Below, piece after piece: positions 7,668 through 16,026 of a DNA stretch of 64,000 bases; position 1 is the stretch's first letter, and every line of letters begins with the position of its first letter. The stretch lies in the NCBI RefSeq assembly GCF_002845745.1, contig NZ_PIUM01000004.1, positions 62,001 through 126,000 on the forward strand, read 5' to 3'. Made by a program: the position numbers and the translations under genes. Under the pieces are notes generated by a model. It did not search any database. It saw only the letters and a list, made by a program, of their open reading frames with translations, and had not been told where the DNA came from. This DNA comes from Telmatospirillum siberiense (GTDB lineage Bacteria > Pseudomonadota > Alphaproteobacteria > Rhodospirillales > Magnetospirillaceae).

Positions 7668-9598
7668 AATTCCACTTTGTCGCGTCCGGCCTGTTTCGCG
7701 CGGTACATCGCGTCGTCGGCGTTCTTCGATAAGGTGAGGGCATCTCCGCCGTCTTCAGGAAAAACCGCGATGCCGATGCTGGAGGAGATCGTGATCAACC
7801 GTCCGGCCACGTCGTAGGGGTGGCCGATGGCTTGACGAAGCTTTTCGGCGACCTGGAAAGCGTCTTCGCGCGAACAAGGCGACGGCAGAAGCACGACGAA
7901 TTCATCGCCGCCGATTCGGGCGACGGTATCGGAATTTCGAATGCTGCGACGCATGCGCGACGACACTTCTCTCAGCAGAAGATCGCCGACATCGTGTCCG
8001 TGGATGTCATTGACGGGTTTGAATTTGTCGAGATCGACGAACATCAGGGCGATCATCTGCCGGTCGCGTTTCGCCCTGGCGATGGCCAGATGCAGCCGAT
8101 CCGAAAATAAAATCCGGTTGGGAAGATTGGTCAGCGGATCGTGCTGGGCCATGTGGCGGATTCTTTCCTCGGTCGCCCGCCGCTCGGAAATGTCTGAAAT
8201 GGTGCCGATCATTCTCTGGGCGATGCCGTCGCCGTCTCGGCTCACCACCATGCCGCGGACCGACATCCAGCGCCAATTTCCGTCGGTCCAGCGTATCCGG
8301 TGTTCGCTCAGATAGATTGGAGTCGTTCCGGCGAGGCATGCCTGAAGGCTTGCTCGTTCGGCCTTCAGATCATCGGGATGAATGCGCGAAATCCACCGCT
8401 CGAGGCCGCTCCGGCGATCATGCTCGTCATGCCCGAGGATCTCCCTCCATCGTTCGGAATAGCGTAAGTCGCCCGTCATGATATGCCAATCCCAGACGCC
8501 GTCTCCGGCACCCTCAAGGGCGAATTTCCAGCATTCCTCGCTTTCCTTCAGTTCGCGGGTCATCGTCTCGGCGATGCGCTGGGCCCGCATCTGCGCCGTG
8601 GCCATCTGCCAACTGACCAGGGTGAGCAGGGCGCCGATGCCCAGTCCGGCCAGGGCCACCAACGCCGATTTGTCCTTGCCGAACAGGCTCGCGAATGTCG
8701 GTGTGCCGCTCACGCTGACCGTCCAGGTATGTCCGGCGATCACCACGAACTCGCTGGACGAAAGTCGGCGTTCGGATATCGGGGGAACTTGAGCGTTGGA
8801 TGGAAACAGGCGTGTCGCATCGGATGGCTGAACACCATCGAAAATTTCCGTGACGATCCCCTCCAGTCCGTCTCCGTAGAGGCTGGCCATCAGATCGTTC
8901 ATCCTGAAAAGGGTGAGAATCCAGCCGATGGTATTTTGACGGCGATCCTGGACGCTGTCGCGCGGAGCCCCCTGCGGAAAAATGGGCAAGACCAGTAGAA
9001 ATCCGGGTTCGAGGTCGCCAGGCGGTTGCAGCGCGTTAAAAATTTTTCCGGACAACGTGATCTGTCCAGACTCCCGGGCCTGGTCCATCGCTTGCCGGCG
9101 AGGGGCCTCGGTATAGGGATCAAACCCCAGCATCTGCGGGTTTCTTCTGACCGTGGGTTCGATCTGGGTGATGGGGGTGTAGACGGGTCTTTGCCCTTCC
9201 GGCCATATATGAAAATCGGGATGCCCGCCAAGGCGCATCTGCCGCACGAAATCATCGGCCTTGTCGATGGGCACGAGGCGCGTCAGTTCGATTGCCTGAA
9301 GGCCTGCAAAGTCGGCGCCCAGCTGCAAGGCCTGGACATAGGTGGTGAAATCGCCGCGTTGAAGATCGTCGGTGGCGGCGAACAGTCCTTGTATGCCGCG
9401 TGCGATTTCCTCATAGGAGGCCATGCGCTGCTCGATGCGGCTGATGGTCTGTTGAAGTTGAAAATCAAGGATGGATTGCAAGTCCCGCTGGGACGTTTCT
9501 CTTTCATTCCGCCACGCAAGATAGGTGGCAGCCAGAGATATTGTGAATACAAGGAATGGATATAATTTCACCCTTAGATTTTTCACTGTATATCTCAA
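7628..9598 (-). CDS. Membrane diguanylate cyclase: CHASE - PAS - GGDEF
   Basis: A 656-residue sensor cyclase making c-di-GMP. One membrane helix (residues about 12-28), a periplasmic CHASE domain (about 40-300), a second helix (about 311-331), a PAS domain (about 355-475) and a GGDEF domain (about 485-645). The active site GGDEF is at 563-567, and an RxxD inhibitory site (RNSD, 554-557) lies exactly five residues before it, so the enzyme should be active and product-inhibited. No EAL domain. The TTG start overlaps the stop of the upstream binding-protein gene by four bases, implying translational coupling and a shared signal. Confidence 0.92.
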   Translation of the reverse strand: MRYTVKNLRVKLYPFLVFTISLAATYLAWRNERETSQRDLQSILDFQLQQTISRIEQRMASYEEIARGIQGLFAATDDLQRGDFTTYVQALQLGADFAGLQAIELTRLVPIDKADDFVRQMRLGGHPDFHIWPEGQRPVYTPITQIEPTVRRNPQMLGFDPYTEAPRRQAMDQARESGQITLSGKIFNALQPPGDLEPGFLLVLPIFPQGAPRDSVQDRRQNTIGWILTLFRMNDLMASLYGDGLEGIVTEIFDGVQPSDATRLFPSNAQVPPISERRLSSSEFVVIAGHTWTVSVSGTPTFASLFGKDKSALVALAGLGIGALLTLVSWQMATAQMRAQRIAETMTRELKESEECWKFALEGAGDGVWDWHIMTGDLRYSERWREILGHDEHDRRSGLERWISRIHPDDLKAERASLQACLAGTTPIYLSEHRIRWTDGNWRWMSVRGMVVSRDGDGIAQRMIGTISDISERRATEERIRHMAQHDPLTNLPNRILFSDRLHLAIARAKRDRQMIALMFVDLDKFKPVNDIHGHDVGDLLLREVSSRMRRSIRNSDTVARIGGDEFVVLLPSPCSREDAFQVAEKLRQAIGHPYDVAGRLITISSSIGIAVFPEDGGDALTLSKNADDAMYRAKQAGRDKVEFYRGNVESPPPAG

Positions 9599-10389
9599 AT
9601 ATTAATCATTGCATCTGCGATTTCTTTCGGAAGATATTTCAATAATATCCCGTATAATGTTCCATCAGATCTCATTTCATCGACTATTTTTCTCCATTTT
9701 TTCTGTTCTTCGTCTGAAACAGATTTTTTTGACATGATCAATCCATGCGGAATAGACGGATCATCGAATTCCAGGATTGTCGTTATTTCTCGAATACGGT
9801 CTTGCTGCAAAACCGGATAATCGAAAGGTTCGACGATCATTCCCTGGATCTGGTTGTTCAGCAGTGTTTCGTAGAGGGGGGCGAGGCCCGTGGCGTAAAT
9901 GACGCGGCGTTCCTCTTGCAGTCTGTCGACCATGCGGTTGGCGTTTTCGCCGAAGCGGAAACTGCGGATAACGCCCAGCCGCAGGCGGTCGCCGCGTTCG
10001 AAGTCCGCTATGCGGCGGACGTCCGTGTCATTGCGCAGGAGAAGATAATATTTATTCGAGAAATACCAGGCGAAGGCCGCGAAGCGGTTGCGTTCGGCAT
10101 TGGCGATGCCGGACAGACTGAAATCCATCGCCCCCGATTCGATCAGTTGCCAGATCCTGGCCCTGGGCATCACCAGGGTCGTGATGGCGCAGCCGCTGCG
10201 GCGAATCAGTTCGTCGCTTAAATCCTTGTCGATTCCGCTATCGGTCTCGGCCGAATAGAGCAGGCCATGTTCATGCAGGCCAAGCGTGAGGGAGCGTGAG
10301 CAGTCAGGGGAATCGGTTGCCGCGCGCGGAGTGCCACCCCCGGCCGACAGGATGAGTGCCACCAACAGGATTCGCGACGCGCGCAGCAT
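9595..10389 (-). CDS. Periplasmic amino-acid-type solute-binding protein
   Basis: A 264-residue family 3 (SBP_bac_3-like) binding protein: signal peptide LLVALILSAGGGTPRA, then a two-lobe periplasmic domain with GLHEHGLLYSAETDSGIDKD and MDFSLSGIANAERNRFAAFA. No ABC permease or ATPase gene is nearby. Instead the stop codon overlaps the start of the CHASE-PAS-GGDEF cyclase (TTGA overlap), suggesting a sensory rather than transport role, by analogy with other SBP-coupled signalling proteins. The start at 10389 is preferred over 10452 because it begins the signal peptide. Ligand unknown. Confidence 0.75.
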   Translation of the reverse strand: MLRASRILLVALILSAGGGTPRAATDSPDCSRSLTLGLHEHGLLYSAETDSGIDKDLSDELIRRSGCAITTLVMPRARIWQLIESGAMDFSLSGIANAERNRFAAFAWYFSNKYYLLLRNDTDVRRIADFERGDRLRLGVIRSFRFGENANRMVDRLQEERRVIYATGLAPLYETLLNNQIQGMIVEPFDYPVLQQDRIREITTILEFDDPSIPHGLIMSKKSVSDEEQKKWRKIVDEMRSDGTLYGILLKYLPKEIADAMINI

Positions 10390-10473
10390 GAAAAGGTGAT
10401 CTCCCCCACGACCATAACGAGGGTAAAGCCCTTTTCTTCGGAAACCTAGCATTGCGACTCAATCCACGACGCG

Positions 10474-10508
10474 ATTCGGGCATGTCGTCAAAAAAGACAT
10501 GCCCGAAT
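10474..10508. terminator. Hairpin downstream of metQ
   Basis: A perfect 13-bp inverted repeat: ATTCGGGCATGTC (10474-10486) and GACATGCCCGAAT (10496-10508) with a 9-nt loop. It lies between the metQ stop and the binding-protein gene. On the metQ-coding strand the T-run is in the loop rather than after the stem, so it may terminate or protect the 3' end. Confidence 0.5.
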
Positions 10509-10554
10509 ACATCCCATCCGAAGCCGGGACTTTCAGCTCAAACGGCGTTCGGGA

Positions 10555-11346
10555 TCAGAAGGCGGGGATGACGGCGGAGCCAAAACGTTCCTTGATAAAG
10601 GCCTTGATTTCCGCCGACTGATAAAATTTGACCAGCTTGATCAGCGCCGGCTTGTCCTTGTCGGCGGTGCGCACGGCGATGATGTTGGCATAAGGCGAGT
10701 CGGTCTTCTCGAGTACCAGGGCATCGCGATCCGGTTTCAGGCCCACTTCGATGGCATAGTTGGTGTTGATGGCGGCCGCTGTCACGTCGTCGAGCGAACG
10801 CGGCAATTGCGCGGCCGGCAATTCGACGATCTTCAGTTTTTTCGGGTTGCCGACGATGTCGAGCGGGCTTGCCTTGATGCCGGCGTCCGGGCGGAGCGTG
10901 AGCAGGCCATTGGCTTGCAAAAGCAGAAGCACGCGCCCGCCGTTGGTCGGGTCGTTCGGAATGGCGACCTTGTCGCCTTCCTTCAGGTCAGCCAGGGATT
11001 TGATCTTCTTCGAGTAGATGCCGATCGGAAAGATCACGGTCTTGGCGATCGACGTCAGCGGATAGCCGCGGTCTTGAACCTGGGCGTCGAGGAAGGGTTG
11101 ATGCTGGAAGGAATTGGCGTCCAGGTCGCCGTTGACCAGGGCAGCGTTGGGCAATTGATAATCGTCGAATTCGATGATCTTGATATCAAGTCCGTCCTTG
11201 GCGGCCAGCGCCTTGACCTGTTCGAGAATTTCGGCATGCGGTCCACCGGTGGCGCCGACCTTGATGGTTTCGGCCTGGGCGAGGGGGATGGAGGCGGCAA
11301 AAAATACAAAAGCCGTCAGTATATTTTTTAAAAAGCGGGAAGTCAT
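10555..11346 (-). CDS. metQ: Methionine ABC transporter substrate-binding protein MetQ (NlpA family)
   Basis: A 263-residue NlpA/MetQ family protein. The signal peptide ends SIPLAQA-ET with no lipobox cysteine, so unlike most MetQ proteins it is probably soluble in the periplasm. The family features VGATGGPHAEILEQVK, YQLPNAALVNGDLDANSFQH and VAIPNDPTNGGRVLLLLQA are all present. It should deliver methionine to MetNI, whose genes lie about 6 kb away on the same strand with unrelated genes in between. ATG at 11346 is chosen for its GGAGAG ribosome-binding site. NlpA relatives can bind other ligands, so methionine is inferred from the nearby metNI. Confidence 0.85.
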   Translation of the reverse strand: MTSRFLKNILTAFVFFAASIPLAQAETIKVGATGGPHAEILEQVKALAAKDGLDIKIIEFDDYQLPNAALVNGDLDANSFQHQPFLDAQVQDRGYPLTSIAKTVIFPIGIYSKKIKSLADLKEGDKVAIPNDPTNGGRVLLLLQANGLLTLRPDAGIKASPLDIVGNPKKLKIVELPAAQLPRSLDDVTAAAINTNYAIEVGLKPDRDALVLEKTDSPYANIIAVRTADKDKPALIKLVKFYQSAEIKAFIKERFGSAVIPAF

Positions 11347-11375
11347 GGCCACTCTCCATGTGAATTAAGGTGCTG

Positions 11376-11404
11376 TGGTAACGTGCGGCGGGAGGGCAGG
11401 TCAA
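11376..11404 (-). promoter_or_regulatory. Candidate metQ promoter
   Basis: On the minus strand TTGACC (11404-11399) and TTACCA (11381-11376) are 17 bp apart and lie 30 bp upstream of the metQ start. The -35 is good, the -10 weak. Confidence 0.3.
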
Positions 11405-11502
11405 GCCCCTTCGTATTTTTGGTTTCCAACGGCTTGGATTCCTCGGGCGCCTCGTCCCGAACGATCGGTCGGCTGCTGTCAGAGCTTCTCATACGAAATC
11501 TC

Positions 11503-11630
11503 GGTGATCGGAACCGATCACCTCTGCCCTCAATCGCCGGGCGGGTTTCTCCGAAACCCTGGGCTTCGCGCCAACGATGGCGCGGGCCCTCAAGGGGCCA
11601 GCCAAGCCTCCATCCTCATCGAGGCTTGGT
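11503..11630. other. Array of five adjacent perfect hairpins
   Basis: Five inverted repeats occur back to back: GGTGATCGG/CCGATCACC (11503-11522), GGGTTTC/GAAACCC (11543-11559), CGCGCCA/TGGCGCG (11567-11584), GGCCC/GGGCC (11585-11599) and CCAAGCCTC/GAGGCTTGG (11602-11629). The last encloses the stop codon of the DHA2 exporter. No T-tract follows any stem. The array lies between the exporter and metQ, both on the minus strand. It may be a 3' UTR structure, a REP/BIME-like element or a small RNA; no known family was recognised. Confidence 0.6.
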
Positions 11631-13028
11631 ATCAGATGCCCGATGGCCGCTCATCGCCGCGCCGGCATTCCTCGGCAATCGGGCGCAGACCGGCGAGGCC
11701 AGCAGGGAGATCGCCGTTACGACCAGGAAGGCCGTGGTGAAATCCGCGAGAGCAGCATGCTGACGCCCCGAGGCCAGGACCGACAGATGCAGCGCCGCGG
11801 CCGATACGCAGATGCCGAGTGACAGCATCAATTGCTGGAAGGTCGTGTAAAAGCTGATCGCGTCTCCCATCCGCTGGCTGGGGATGTCGGCATAGGCGAT
11901 GGTGTTGTAGGCGGTGAATTGCAGCGACTGGAAAAAGCCGCTGACCAGCAGGACGCCGTAAATGGCCGCCAACGGCCATTCGGGACGGAAGGCCGCGCAG
12001 AGGGCGACGCAGCCCGTGGCAAAAAGTCCGTTCCAGACCAAGGTGGCGCGAAAACCGAAACGCCGCAGAATGGGTGTGGCCGACGCCTTCATGAGGAGCG
12101 ATCCGGCGGCGCCGGCGAAGGTGATCAGGCCGCTATGCGCCGCCGACATGCCGAACCCCAATTGCATCATCATCGGCAACAGGAAGGGGAGCGCCCCGCC
12201 CGTGATACGGGTCAGAGAGCCGGCAATGACCGAAAGGCGGAAGGTCTGGATGCGCATCAGGCGAATGTCGAGGATCGGCGCCGGATGGCTTTTGGCATGC
12301 AGCAGATAAATGCCGCCGCCGACCAGCCCGATGCCGATGAGCGAAAGGGTGGCGTAGGGCGACGTCACACCCCGGCTGATCATTTCCAGGCCGAACATCA
12401 GGCAGGCCAGGGACACGCCGGAGGTGACCAGGCCCAACCAATCGAAACGGGCGCGGATTGGTTCGCTTTCGTCCTTGATATAAAGGAGCGCCAGGACGAC
12501 GCCGGCCAGACCGATGGGAATGTTGATATAGAAGATCCAGCGCCACGACAGATAGGTGACGATGGCCCCTCCCAAGGGCGGACCCAGCACCGGACCGATC
12601 AGCGCCGGCACCAGGAACCAAGCCATGGCCGCGATCATTTCCTCTTTCGGAACGCTGCGAAACAGGATCAGGCGGGCCACCGGAACCATCAAGGCTCCCC
12701 CAAAGCCCTGCAGCAGCCTGGCGATCACCAGGACGGGCAGATTGCCGGCCTGGCCACAAAGAATCGAGCCCAGGGTGAAAATGGCGATGGCGGAACAGAA
12801 GACCTTGCAGGCGCCGAATCTGTCGGCGATCTTGCCACTGGCCGGAATGAAGATCGCCAGGCTGAGCAGATATGAGGTCAGGGCGACGCTCATATAAAGC
12901 GGCGAGATATGAAAGGTCTGGGCCATGGTCGGCAAGGCCGTGGCCAGGACGGTCCCATCCAATTGCTCCATGAACAAGGCGCTGGCGACGATCAGGGCCG
13001 TCGTTCGGAAATGCGGCGTGTTCGGCAT
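11616..13028 (-). CDS. MFS multidrug exporter, DHA2 (EmrB/QacA) family
   Basis: A 470-residue, about 14-helix drug:proton antiporter. The N-terminal motif MEQLDGTVLATALPTMAQ is the DHA2 hallmark (LDxTxxNxALP-like) in helix 1, followed by GKIADRFGACKVF (motif A region) and a motif-C-like stretch PALIGPVLGPPLGG in helix 5. The start at 13028 is preferred because upstream codons look non-coding and hold an inverted repeat. No periplasmic adaptor (EmrA-like) is adjacent, so it probably acts alone in the inner membrane. Substrates cannot be predicted. Confidence 0.88.
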   Translation of the reverse strand: MPNTPHFRTTALIVASALFMEQLDGTVLATALPTMAQTFHISPLYMSVALTSYLLSLAIFIPASGKIADRFGACKVFCSAIAIFTLGSILCGQAGNLPVLVIARLLQGFGGALMVPVARLILFRSVPKEEMIAAMAWFLVPALIGPVLGPPLGGAIVTYLSWRWIFYINIPIGLAGVVLALLYIKDESEPIRARFDWLGLVTSGVSLACLMFGLEMISRGVTSPYATLSLIGIGLVGGGIYLLHAKSHPAPILDIRLMRIQTFRLSVIAGSLTRITGGALPFLLPMMMQLGFGMSAAHSGLITFAGAAGSLLMKASATPILRRFGFRATLVWNGLFATGCVALCAAFRPEWPLAAIYGVLLVSGFFQSLQFTAYNTIAYADIPSQRMGDAISFYTTFQQLMLSLGICVSAAALHLSVLASGRQHAALADFTTAFLVVTAISLLASPVCARLPRNAGAAMSGHRASDTKPR

Positions 13029-13047
13029 GTGGGGATCGGAACTCTGG

Positions 13048-13089
13048 CTATTTTGTGACGGAGCATGTTCCGCCGGATTGCAAAATAGC
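13048..13089. promoter_or_regulatory. Inverted repeat upstream of the DHA2 exporter
   Basis: GCTATTTTG (13048-13056) and CAAAATAGC (13081-13089) are perfect 9-bp arms 24 bp apart, 20-60 bp upstream of the exporter start. Drug-pump promoters are often controlled by TetR/MarR proteins binding such repeats; no such regulator gene is adjacent, so this is a candidate only. Confidence 0.4.
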
Positions 13090-13140
13090 GCCTTCCTTAT
13101 CGCGCGCAAGGATGGGCGCCGCATGACAGCTTTGTCGGAA

Positions 13141-14034
13141 TTACCGGACCAGCAGATCGGCCAGAAAACGCCCCGCCTCCTCGATGGCCTGGCGGCCCTC
13201 GCTCAGCATCGGCGCATAGGCTTGCCAGACATGGACCATGGCGGGCCACACGTCCAGGCGGACTTTCACGCCGGCATGCGCGGCCCGCGTGGCCAATCGG
13301 GTGGCATCGTCGAGCAGCAGTTCGTCCGAGCCGACCTGGATCAGGAACGGCGGAAGTCCCCCCAGACGCGCATAAAGGGGCGAGGCGAGCGGAGTTTGCG
13401 CATCGCGCCCGGCGAGATAGGCGTCCTGATAAATCTGGAGGACCTGCCGCGTCATGCGCGGGTCGGCGGCCGCCTTGCTTTCAAAAGAGTCGCCGGCGAG
13501 AGCGAGATCGACCCAGGGTGAAAACAGGCAGGCGCCGCGCGGGAGGGGGGCGCCTGAGTCACGAAGGGCCGCGAGGCAGGAAATGACCAGATTGCCACCC
13601 GCAGAATCCCCCGCCAGAACGATGGAATCGGCGGAAACGCCCTGTTCGAGCAGCCAGCGGTAAGCCGCAAGGCAGTCGTCGAGAGCCGCGGGAAAGGGAT
13701 GCTCCGGCGCCAGGCGATAGTCGATCGAGAGTGCCCGGGTTCCAGCCGCCTTCGCCAAGTCTCCGGCAAGTCCGCGATGGGTCTTGTGATTGCCGATGAC
13801 AAACCCACCGCCATGAAAGAACAGCAAGGTGCGCGATAAAGACGCTCCGGGCGGTGTCAGCCAAGCGGCCGCACGGTCGCCGATATGGATCTCTTGGAAT
13901 TCGATATCGGCCGCAATGGGCATCGCGGCCATGAAAATCTCGAAATTCCGCCTGGCCTCGGCGACCGTGGGAATCGGCTGATCGCGTCGCGCCAGCCAAA
14001 TGGCGCGCAGAGAGTTCAGTTCTTCCTGGCTCAT
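13141..14034 (-). CDS. Alpha/beta hydrolase of the hormone-sensitive-lipase (HSL) type
   Basis: A 297-residue esterase/lipase of family IV. It carries the oxyanion-hole motif HGGGFVIG (near residue 74), the nucleophile elbow GDSAGG (near 145-150), the acid in GSDELLLDD and the histidine in MVHVWQ near the C-terminus, giving a complete Ser-Asp-His triad. No signal peptide, so cytoplasmic. It lies about 110 bp upstream of the drug exporter on the same strand. HSL-family enzymes cleave short acyl esters; the natural substrate is unknown. Confidence 0.9.
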   Translation of the reverse strand: MSQEELNSLRAIWLARRDQPIPTVAEARRNFEIFMAAMPIAADIEFQEIHIGDRAAAWLTPPGASLSRTLLFFHGGGFVIGNHKTHRGLAGDLAKAAGTRALSIDYRLAPEHPFPAALDDCLAAYRWLLEQGVSADSIVLAGDSAGGNLVISCLAALRDSGAPLPRGACLFSPWVDLALAGDSFESKAAADPRMTRQVLQIYQDAYLAGRDAQTPLASPLYARLGGLPPFLIQVGSDELLLDDATRLATRAAHAGVKVRLDVWPAMVHVWQAYAPMLSEGRQAIEEAGRFLADLLVR

Positions 14035-14073
14035 GCTTTTGGCAGACCGTGAATAGGAAAACGGATGGAAGTC

Positions 14074-14703
14074 TCAACCCAGAAGATATGACTTGATCAA
14101 CGTCGCGCTGGCCGACTGAATCATTTCCTGGACGACGGTGTGGGCCTTGACCACGGACGTCATGTCTCCGGTGATGGAGGCGGTGCCGGCGGTGGTGTCG
14201 GAATTGCTCCAATCGCCCGGCGTGGACAGTCCAAGGCTGGCGGCATTGCCGGCGGCGCCGTTGATGGTGCTTGAAGATTGATCGAGCGAATCGTAAAGCG
14301 TCTGATAGCTCTCCAGCGCCTGGGCGCGCGCGGTGGTGCTGGTCGTCGTCAGGGCGGACTGGGCCGTCTTGGCCATGGCATTGAGAGTACTGCCGAGAGC
14401 GGCGAGATTTTGAGCCGTCTGCCCTGAATCGCTTCCGCCCAGCAACGCATTGGTGACGGCGTTGCGTAATGAAGGCGTCGTGGTGGCGTCGGAAAGAAAA
14501 GGCGACAGCCGGTCACTTGATGTGGCGCTTTGGCCGCTCACGCCGAGCAGCTGGCTGCCGATGGCGTTGCCGAGGTCGGCGACATCGCTGACCGTCGTCT
14601 TTCTTTTGCTGGCCGCCCCGCCGCTCAGGATGGAACTCCCCAGTGAATTGAGGAAAGCGCCGGTGGTCGGAACGCTCGACGCCGCATCGGACATATTTGC
14701 CAA
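14074..14703 (-). CDS. Ser/Thr/Ala-rich protein of unknown function
   Basis: A 209-residue protein with unusually high Ser, Thr, Ala and Gly content and no cysteine. The middle (NLAALGSTLNAMAKTAQSAL) is amphipathic helix, and the C-terminus (AHTVVQEMIQSASATLIKSY) is another. There is no signal peptide or membrane helix. The composition recalls secreted or filament-type proteins but no family is recognised. It sits alone between the esterase and a glycine-zipper lipoprotein, all on the minus strand. Confidence 0.6.
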   Translation of the reverse strand: MANMSDAASSVPTTGAFLNSLGSSILSGGAASKRKTTVSDVADLGNAIGSQLLGVSGQSATSSDRLSPFLSDATTTPSLRNAVTNALLGGSDSGQTAQNLAALGSTLNAMAKTAQSALTTTSTTARAQALESYQTLYDSLDQSSSTINGAAGNAASLGLSTPGDWSNSDTTAGTASITGDMTSVVKAHTVVQEMIQSASATLIKSYLLG

Positions 14704-14767
14704 CCCTGGCTAAAGGAATACTCGGATCATAGTGATCCTAACTCCAGGGGCTGTCCAGATACAACAA

Positions 14768-14797
14768 ACCGGCCGCCGGGGCGCCCCGGCGGCCGGT
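14768..14797 (-). terminator. Rho-independent terminator of the glycine-zipper lipoprotein gene
   Basis: A 30-bp perfect palindrome (each arm 15 bp, starting ACCGGCCGCC) lies 27 bp after the gene. On the gene strand it is followed by TTTGTTGTAT, giving the stem plus U-rich tail of an intrinsic terminator. Confidence 0.8.
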
Positions 14798-14823
14798 AGT
14801 CATGTTCCAATGCACTGAAGACG

Positions 14824-15414
14824 TTAGTAGGGGGCGGGCATATTCGGATCCGGCGCCGGAACCGCTCCGGGCGGCGGAGCGTAGACGACGCCCGGAGGAG
14901 GGGCGTAGATCACTGCGGGTGGCGGAGCGTAGACAACCGGGGGTGGTGGCGCGGCATAGATGACCGTCGGGTGGACGACGACCGGCGCCGGCGGCTGGAC
15001 GACCTGATTGCCCTTGGCATACATGCATTGCGAATAGGCGTTGTCGTACTGCTGCTGAATGGTGGATTGGGTATGGTTCGACCCGCTGGCTCCGATCGCG
15101 GATCCCACGACGGCGCCACCCGCCGCACCGACGCCGGCCCCCTTTCCGCCGCCGACCGCGGCGCCGAGACCGGCACCGAGCGCGGTGGTCAGCAAGCCGG
15201 CGCCGACGGCGCGCTGGTTGGCTTCCTCGGCCTGACCGCTGACTTGTTGGGTGGCGTATTGCTTGCAGGTCGCCTGTTCCTGGGCAAAGACATCGAACGG
15301 TTTATTATTAGCGGGCATGACCTGTACCGTCGGACCGAGAGGTGTGGCTGCGCAACCTTCGAGGAGAAGAAGGGCTGACAATCCCGCCGCTGCCGCTTTT
15401 AATTTATATGCCAT
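14824..15414 (-). CDS. Glycine-zipper lipoprotein with proline-rich repeat tail
   Basis: A 196-residue outer-envelope protein. A signal peptide ends in the lipobox LLEGC (Cys21), predicting a lipid anchor. Residues about 70-110 form a glycine zipper (LGAGLGAAVGGGKGAGVGAA), as in SlyB/YMGG-type proteins that insert in or span membranes. The C-terminus holds four to five near-copies of VxYAPPP, a low-complexity proline/tyrosine repeat. It has its own terminator and an AT-rich upstream region facing the DUF2325 gene. Function unknown; envelope integrity is the usual guess for such proteins. Confidence 0.8.
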   Translation of the reverse strand: MAYKLKAAAAGLSALLLLEGCAATPLGPTVQVMPANNKPFDVFAQEQATCKQYATQQVSGQAEEANQRAVGAGLLTTALGAGLGAAVGGGKGAGVGAAGGAVVGSAIGASGSNHTQSTIQQQYDNAYSQCMYAKGNQVVQPPAPVVVHPTVIYAAPPPPVVYAPPPAVIYAPPPGVVYAPPPGAVPAPDPNMPAPY

Positions 15415-15645
15415 AGTCCTACGCCGATTTTTACGGCGCCTCCGTAAACTCTGTTCGCATCGGATATCATTCTCCCTTGAAAAGGTGACGAGAAAATGGC
15501 GGCTTGGTTACAAGTTGTTTCAGGGTAGAGGGGGAATTAATAACATTAAAAATATGTTAAAACTATAATTTAACAATTTTTGTTTCTCAAACTACTAAAT
15601 TAGTGATCTAATAACCGTCGTTGTGAACGATTGAGGAGGTGTTCC

Positions 15646-16026
15646 ATGTCGGAGATCGGCAAGGACGCGAGAGAGTCAATCGGAGATGGCATTTGCCCCC
15701 GCTTCGATCTCTGCGGTCGATGCATTCTGGTCGTTGGCGGGCGGCATCAGCATGTTTCGCATCTGCGGCGTATGGTGGAAGAATTCAACGGCTGTTTCGT
15801 CCACCATGACGGCGGTACGGAGCAAAGCATGAGCAAGCTCGCCAACCTGTTCGGGCGGGCCGACGCGGTGCTCTTCCCCGTCAAATGCATCAGCCATGCC
15901 GCGCAAAGCAAGGTCAAGACGCTATGCCGCCGCTACGACAAGCCTTTCGTACCGCTTCGAAAGTCGGGTATGGAGGCTTATATCGAGGCACTGGAATCGT
16001 TGGCTGACGGTCGTTTGGCGGGGTAA
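15646..16026 (+). CDS. DUF2325 domain protein
   Basis: A 126-residue protein matching the DUF2325 family: ILVVGGRHQHVSHLRRMVEE, then HHDGG, an ADAVLFPVKCISHAAQSKVK stretch, and a C-terminal CRRYDKPFVPLRKSGMEAY. Family members are small, cytoplasmic and of unknown biochemical role; conserved His, Cys and Asp residues suggest metal or nucleotide binding. The ATG at 15646 has GAGGAGG nine bases upstream. Two extra cysteines (CPRFDLCGRC) sit before the domain and could bind metal. The 3' end overlaps the convergent glycosyltransferase gene by 49 bp. Confidence 0.8.
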   Translation: MSEIGKDARESIGDGICPRFDLCGRCILVVGGRHQHVSHLRRMVEEFNGCFVHHDGGTEQSMSKLANLFGRADAVLFPVKCISHAAQSKVKTLCRRYDKPFVPLRKSGMEAYIEALESLADGRLAG

